Assembly: GCA_003647605.1 (NCBI GenBank)
Contig: QMND01000003.1
Span: 1 to 17,123, forward strand
Source: Candidatus Shapirobacteria bacterium
GTDB taxonomy: Bacteria > Patescibacteriota > Microgenomatia > UBA12405
DNA: 17,123 bases
Direction: 5' to 3'
Below are positions 13,801 to 17,123 of the stretch, in pieces. Below the pieces are notes generated by a model. It made no database searches. It had not been told where the DNA came from and saw only the letters and a list, made by a program, of their open reading frames with translations. The position numbers were made by a program, and so were the translations under genes. How positions within the stretch are numbered: position 1 is the first letter of the stretch; every line of letters begins with the position of its first letter.

Positions 13801-16800
13801 TTACGATGGCAGTCAATATATCTATGCTTTGAGAGGAGGTAATGACGACGCCTTTTTGCGTTATGATGTATTGGGAGATAATTGGGAAAGTTTGACGGCC
13901 ACAGATTTTGGAGCTCCTTCAAAACAGGTCAACAATTTGGTTTATGTTGGGGGTGATTTGACTTGGGATAGATCTGATACGATTTATGCCATACAAGGCA
14001 ACACTAGGAGTGGTTTTTCCTCTTATAGTATTAGTACGAACGAGTGGACAACTATGCCTAATTTGCCAGCTTTGGCTTATAGTGGAGCTCATATTGAATA
14101 TGATAGTACCAGTAATGCAATTTATTATATTCCTGGTTGGGGTAAACCGTACTTATTTAAATTTAGTTTGAATACTAATAGTTGGTCGCAATTAGCTGAT
14201 GTGCCCAGTGGTTATCTAAATGATGGAGCTACTCTAACCAATGCCGATGGGAATTTGTATGTTTTACGAGGTGGAAACAATAGATATTTTTATAAATACA
14301 ACATAAGTAAAGCATCATGGTTGATTCCAACTAGGGGGTTGTTTGGTGGCTTATATAGGGGGGGTGATTATAGATCTTTTTATTATGGAGCTGATATGGT
14401 TAAGGGAAGTGGAGATTACTATTATATGGTGAGGGGGAATTACGACAATTTATTTGTTCGTTATGATGCTAGTACGGGGGAATCGGTGGGATTGAACAGT
14501 GTACCAACTGGTTTTTATGTGGGAGGGGCTTTGGTTTACGATAGTACCAACAATAAGATTTATGCGACGGGAAGTCAGTATAATAGACGATTGTATGTTT
14601 ACGATGTGGCTAGTGATGAGTGGGCGGAAGAGTCGCAAGATCCGCCGCCTCACAATTCTGGCTATGGCACTTCAATGACCTATGATGGGTCAAGGTATAT
14701 TTATTGGCATAGAGGGGATAATAGTAGAAATTTTTATAGATATGATACTCAAGCTACGGCTGGAAACAGGTGGAGTTCGGCTCTAGCCAATTTACCAGCC
14801 AACTCTGGCTATGGGGCTCAGTTGGTTTACAAAAATGGCCATATTTATACAATGAGGGGGCAGAACGTTAGCCCCAATCCTCTGTATAGGTATGATGTTG
14901 CAGCCGATAGCTGGTCAAGTTTAAGTAGTATGCCAGATCGAGTTTATAACGATGGTTTTTTGGTCGACGGTGGAAGTGATTATTTATATGCTTGTAGGGG
15001 CGGAAATACTAACTCTTGTTATAGATACTCGATTACGGCTGATAGTTGGTCAGCTATAGCTGATTCTCCGGCTCAGATTTATGTAGGCGGTTCGGCTCAA
15101 AGTAATGGAACTGATAAAATTTATGTGATTGCAGGTCCGGGGACTAATACCTATAACGATGGTTTGTATACCTATGTAATGCAGACAAATGATTCTGCCT
15201 TTGAGGAGGCGGGTAGTTATGTGTCTCAGCCCCATGATTTAACAGCTGTGTATAAGTTTGCGGAATTGGAGGTTGGTTGTAGTTTACCAAGTAACACGAC
15301 TTTGACCAGTTATACTAGAAGTTCTAGTGATGGTAGTAATTGGAATGGTTGGTCAGAAAGTTCAGCAGAAAAAATAGTAGGAACAGCTAGAAAATATAAA
15401 ATAAATTCCATCGCTAATCGGTATATTCAGGTTAAGTTTGTTTTGACTAGCGCTGATGGTGTTTACTCTGGTCGAATAGATTCTTACAAAATTCATTATT
15501 ATCAAGATTTAACAGAACCAACCAATTATAGTAGCTTAATAGCTTATGAGGTTGAGGGGTCGGGGACTACTTTAACCAGCGGAGATTGGGGAAATAAACC
15601 TAGTCTTTATTTTGACTGGCCAGAGGCAGAGGCAAGTGGCGGTTCTAGTGACACAACTACTGGTTCAGGGGTGGCTGGTTATTATGTTTATTTTGGAACT
15701 GAAGCCACGGCCGATCCAGCTAACGTAGGGACAACTATGACTAATTCTTATTACGCTCCGACCAATTTGGTTTCAGGTAATATTTATTATTTAAGAATAA
15801 AGACTTATGATGAGGCTGGTAATGTGAGCAGTGGAGTAGGAACAACTTTTGTTTATAAGTTTGATAACGAAGATCCGACTAATCCGCAAACGGTGACAGT
15901 AGATCCGTCTGGTTATACGGCGAGTAATAGCTTTAATTTTAATTGGTCGGGAGCGACTGATAGTGCTTCCTCGATAGAGGAATATTGTTATAAAACCGGA
16001 CAGGTTGGTTCAACAGAGACTTGTACCAGCGATGTTGGGGTAAGTGGGGTGAGTGCCTACGATACAGGAACTAATACTTTTTATGTTAGAGCTAAGGATT
16101 ATGGGGGCAATATGCCAGATCAATATTCGACGGCTTCTTATTACTATAATTCAACGGCTCCAAGTCCGCCTCAAGATTTGGCAGTTTCACCGACCAGTAA
16201 TTCTGTCAATGAATTTTCTTTTAGTTGGAATCCGCCTCAGTCTTATTATGGTCAACAGAGTGGTTTGAGATATTACTATTCGATCAATAATTTACCAACA
16301 GCCAACAATGTGAACACGGTGGGCATGAGTGTGACTTATCTATCAAGTGACTCTTATGCAACCCAAAAGGGTAAAAATTATTTTTATGTAGTGGCTAAGG
16401 ATGAGGCAGGTAATATCGATTACGGCTTATACAGCATGGTGGAGTTTAGTGCGGACACAGAAGCACCCGGTAAACCGACGGGGGTAGAAATCGGAGATAT
16501 TTCGGTGAAGTCGACAGAGAGTTGGAGGTTGGCTTTGAGTTGGGATGCGCCAACAGCGACGGGTTCGGGAATTGCTAATTATCGGGTTTATAGATCAGTG
16601 ACAACAGGGGCGGATTGTGCGGTGGATATGGGTGATTTTAGTTTAATTTCAACTACCACTGAGGCATCTTATGTAGATGTGAATTTAAGTCAACAAGACT
16701 ATTATTATTGTGCCAAAGCCTGTACTTCGACGGGTGATTGCAGTGTTCCGTCTGATACAGTAACAAGTTATCCTGATGGTCGATGGTTGACAGCTCCGTC

Positions 16801-17123
16801 TTTGGTGGCTAGTCCGTCAGCTAGTGTTAAAACTAAATCAGCCATAGTGACCTGGAGTACTAGTAGAACCTGTAGTTCCTTTGTTAAGTATGGGACTAGT
16901 GCCGGTAATTACGGTGAGGAAGTCGGGTCTAGTACTCATGTGAGTTCTCATGAAGTCGAATTGGAAGGTTTAGATCCAGGGACGGTTTATTATTATAAAG
17001 TTTTGTGGACTGATGAGGATGGCAATACGGGAGAGTCGGATGAGCGTATTCTAACGACTAATCCAGCTCCTAAGGTGTCGACAGTGAAGGTGACCGATGT
17101 AGGTTTGTATACTGTGTATATAG
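10859..17123 (+). CDS. Giant secreted kelch-like propeller/Fn3 surface protein (3' end outside window)
   Basis: I read this frame codon by codon: it is open for 2088 codons from ATG 10859 to the window edge, with no stop or frameshift. An in-frame ATG at 10877 has a GGAG 4 nt before it and may be the true start. The signal peptide ends at about residue 45 ('TKTVQA'). Next come a short entry strand (about 48-92), 12 kelch-like units (about 93-634), a beta-sandwich-like segment (634-721) and an Fn3 domain (722-830). The whole set then recurs: 12 units (881-1456), sandwich (1457-1551), Fn3 (1552-1670). At least four more Fn3-type domains follow, the last resembling the Fn3 of purple acid phosphatases ('AIVTWSTSRTCSSFVKYG'). 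A typical unit reads 'YVYALRGG..SDFWKYDVSENSWSVLANPP'. Such proteins bind glycans or other surface molecules; no catalytic residues were recognised. It starts 16 nt after the metallo-beta-lactamase gene and is probably cotranscribed. Confidence 0.8.
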   Translation, partial: MVKWRNMNGFVNGRMLVYVYKLVLAMVFSVFLVCLFLFETKTVQALTKTVTSRVDFKAGKFDGTEADSQEGKLKLNPAGSWVPKTYKTPDRALSVGTAIVSDGDYVYTLTGYENIFSRYLPLENKWESLAAAPRMAYYGADLTVLGNYIYAVFGGYQKEFARYSIINNSWEELTNAPDLIYGGGSLSSDGTYVYALRGGATSDFWKYDVSENSWSVLANPPSTIYHGATLVYNNGYLYTPRGYNRNTFYRYDISGNSWTTMTNAPGTFYDVHNADVVNGYIYILRDRSTTDFYRYNISGNSWETLSTAPATTRYVGVVYNSSNSQLYVFRGNGQYDFWKYDIANDEFLGPANLPANPGSGADLIEHNGYLYYPRGYNSTSFYRYDVSGDSWESRANLPASFNDDTKGVGVGGTLFFFRGGNTTSFYSYDTTANSWSTKAEAPATIRYGGCLVYPGSGDYIYATRGNYSRAFYRYSISGDSWDDGAVADLPDNSEAAYGARLAWDGTDIYYFSGSRTNQLLKYNISGDSWTELGSLPYAPFWGTDVVYYNGKFYVQAGYYKDDLWEYKISSGVWRWLGNMQDRYAYGLGPYNGGSLEYVNYGGNHYLYSIYGNNINNMFVYSISNDDYVARGDWTSDVLDLTYVDSGSSWTIASSSAVGGGSWLQMLTRSSADQINWTSWEDATGGTIASNQNRYLQIKTKMSSVGSSGVSISDITANYTGDEVKPSNPTSFSGLSQQVSGVGLTSGGTYGYTRPYFSWSGASDGQSGIAGYYVYFGTEATADPQVVGSYQTGTNYLVVDNLSSDTYYLRLKTKDVAGNVSDAITGFSYVYQGLASQSLTIENDGEFLGVGSSVATTGGKIKLSSKAGFWLNERLSLAPSNIRYGANFAYVSSSKKLYTFRGANTTAFYEYDIETDTWTTKANAPASVYRGGDIVAGPSGYLYAFRGSNTTTFWRYDIAQDSWSDGDATDAPQTVYYGSSLIYDGSQYIYALRGGNDDAFLRYDVLGDNWESLTATDFGAPSKQVNNLVYVGGDLTWDRSDTIYAIQGNTRSGFSSYSISTNEWTTMPNLPALAYSGAHIEYDSTSNAIYYIPGWGKPYLFKFSLNTNSWSQLADVPSGYLNDGATLTNADGNLYVLRGGNNRYFYKYNISKASWLIPTRGLFGGLYRGGDYRSFYYGADMVKGSGDYYYMVRGNYDNLFVRYDASTGESVGLNSVPTGFYVGGALVYDSTNNKIYATGSQYNRRLYVYDVASDEWAEESQDPPPHNSGYGTSMTYDGSRYIYWHRGDNSRNFYRYDTQATAGNRWSSALANLPANSGYGAQLVYKNGHIYTMRGQNVSPNPLYRYDVAADSWSSLSSMPDRVYNDGFLVDGGSDYLYACRGGNTNSCYRYSITADSWSAIADSPAQIYVGGSAQSNGTDKIYVIAGPGTNTYNDGLYTYVMQTNDSAFEEAGSYVSQPHDLTAVYKFAELEVGCSLPSNTTLTSYTRSSSDGSNWNGWSESSAEKIVGTARKYKINSIANRYIQVKFVLTSADGVYSGRIDSYKIHYYQDLTEPTNYSSLIAYEVEGSGTTLTSGDWGNKPSLYFDWPEAEASGGSSDTTTGSGVAGYYVYFGTEATADPANVGTTMTNSYYAPTNLVSGNIYYLRIKTYDEAGNVSSGVGTTFVYKFDNEDPTNPQTVTVDPSGYTASNSFNFNWSGATDSASSIEEYCYKTGQVGSTETCTSDVGVSGVSAYDTGTNTFYVRAKDYGGNMPDQYSTASYYYNSTAPSPPQDLAVSPTSNSVNEFSFSWNPPQSYYGQQSGLRYYYSINNLPTANNVNTVGMSVTYLSSDSYATQKGKNYFYVVAKDEAGNIDYGLYSMVEFSADTEAPGKPTGVEIGDISVKSTESWRLALSWDAPTATGSGIANYRVYRSVTTGADCAVDMGDFSLISTTTEASYVDVNLSQQDYYYCAKACTSTGDCSVPSDTVTSYPDGRWLTAPSLVASPSASVKTKSAIVTWSTSRTCSSFVKYGTSAGNYGEEVGSSTHVSSHEVELEGLDPGTVYYYKVLWTDEDGNTGESDERILTTNPAPKVSTVKVTDVGLYTVYI
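11137..12760 (+). repeat. Kelch-like array 1 (12 units) in the giant protein
   Basis: Units of about 45 residues. Each has a 'LVY..GYLY.LRG' strand pair followed by an 'FYRYDISGNSW' strand and a '.L.NAP' turn. Counting the Tyr-x(8-9)-Trp strand gives 12 occurrences, from 'FSRYLPLENKW' to the degenerate last one 'MFVYSISNDDY'. Twelve units could fold as two six-bladed propellers or one large ring. Confidence 0.6.
13163..13206 (+). repeat. 44-nt repeat, copy 1 (Fn3 domain of module 1)
   Basis: Encodes 'AGYYVYFGTEATAD'. It matches 15674-15717 at 41 of 44 positions, and the three differences are all synonymous third-position changes. Confidence 0.75.
13499..15225 (+). repeat. Kelch-like array 2 (12 units) in the giant protein
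   Basis: The same unit as array 1, again counted 12 times, from 'FYEYDIETDTW' to the degenerate 'LYTYVMQTND'. The segments before and after it also match those flanking array 1, so the whole module was duplicated. Confidence 0.6.
15674..15717 (+). repeat. 44-nt repeat, copy 2 (Fn3 domain of module 2)
   Basis: Partner of 13163-13206, 2511 nt downstream and in the same reading frame, encoding the same 14 residues. Confidence 0.75.

Noticed and set aside
11137..15225. Repeated coding units as a possible CRISPR or satellite array
   Set aside because: Unit similarity is at protein level with roughly 45-codon spacing and variable DNA, in one open frame; there are no constant short repeats with unique spacers.
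12141..16268. Several short frames on both strands inside the giant gene
   Set aside because: They are out of frame or antisense to the continuous 2088-codon frame, whose kelch and Fn3 repeats are unmistakable.
17121..17123. TAG at the window end as a stop of the giant gene
   Set aside because: The gene's codons start at positions 17117 and 17120 (TAT ATA), so this TAG is out of frame and the gene continues beyond the window.

Overview
The window looks like a piece of a Candidate Phyla Radiation (Patescibacteria) chromosome, most likely of the Microgenomates type. This is inferred from gene content and style, not from a marker gene. The DNA is AT-rich and tightly packed, and start codons have almost no Shine-Dalgarno sequences. 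TAA, TAG and (once) TGA all serve as stops, so the code appears standard. There are many secreted single-anchor surface proteins, a ComEC split into two genes, and a giant Fn3/kelch-like surface protein. There are no rRNA or tRNA genes, no CRISPR array and no transposase.

Region 1 (1-642, + strand): the 3' end of one bacterial Ig-like surface protein, followed by a small membrane-anchored paralogue of the same domain.

Region 2 (623-7130, mostly - strand): a surface-protein cluster read right to left. It holds a six-helix membrane protein, a secreted WxL-like protein (5672-6421), a DUF916/WxL-interacting-like protein (4000-4872), a second secreted WxL-like protein (2493-3959), a second DUF916-like protein (1475-2485) and an Ig/carboxypeptidase-regulatory-like anchored protein (623-1441). 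Two secreted/anchored pairs suggest an extracellular complex analogous to Firmicutes WxL systems. The run is interrupted by an opposite-strand alpha/beta hydrolase (5058-5675) and a GC-rich nested palindromic repeat (about 4886-5000). The repeat lies exactly where the signal peptide of the 4000-4872 protein should be and seems to have removed it.

Region 3 (7154-10842, mostly + strand): a DNA-uptake locus. It has comEA (membrane-anchored helix-hairpin-helix protein), an AAA_14/DUF4143 ATPase with its own promoter, the ComEC membrane channel domain alone, an antisense cupin gene overlapping the comEC 3' end by 86 nt, and the ComEC-type metallo-beta-lactamase domain as a separate membrane-anchored protein.

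Region 4 (10859 to window end, + strand): one uninterrupted reading frame of at least 2088 codons, absent from a plain complete-ORF scan because it runs off the window. It has a signal peptide, then two copies of a module made of 12 kelch-like units, a beta-sandwich-like segment and an Fn3 domain, then at least four more Fn3-type domains. It follows the metallo-beta-lactamase gene by 16 nt.

Two properties cut across the window. Several genes have a TA(A/G)AAT-like -10 box 5 or 6 nt before the start codon, which predicts leaderless mRNAs. The + strand is G-rich and C-poor whichever strand is coding, and this visibly shapes protein composition (20 Trp in 279 residues of ComEC; 3 Gly in 290 residues of the 4000-4872 protein).
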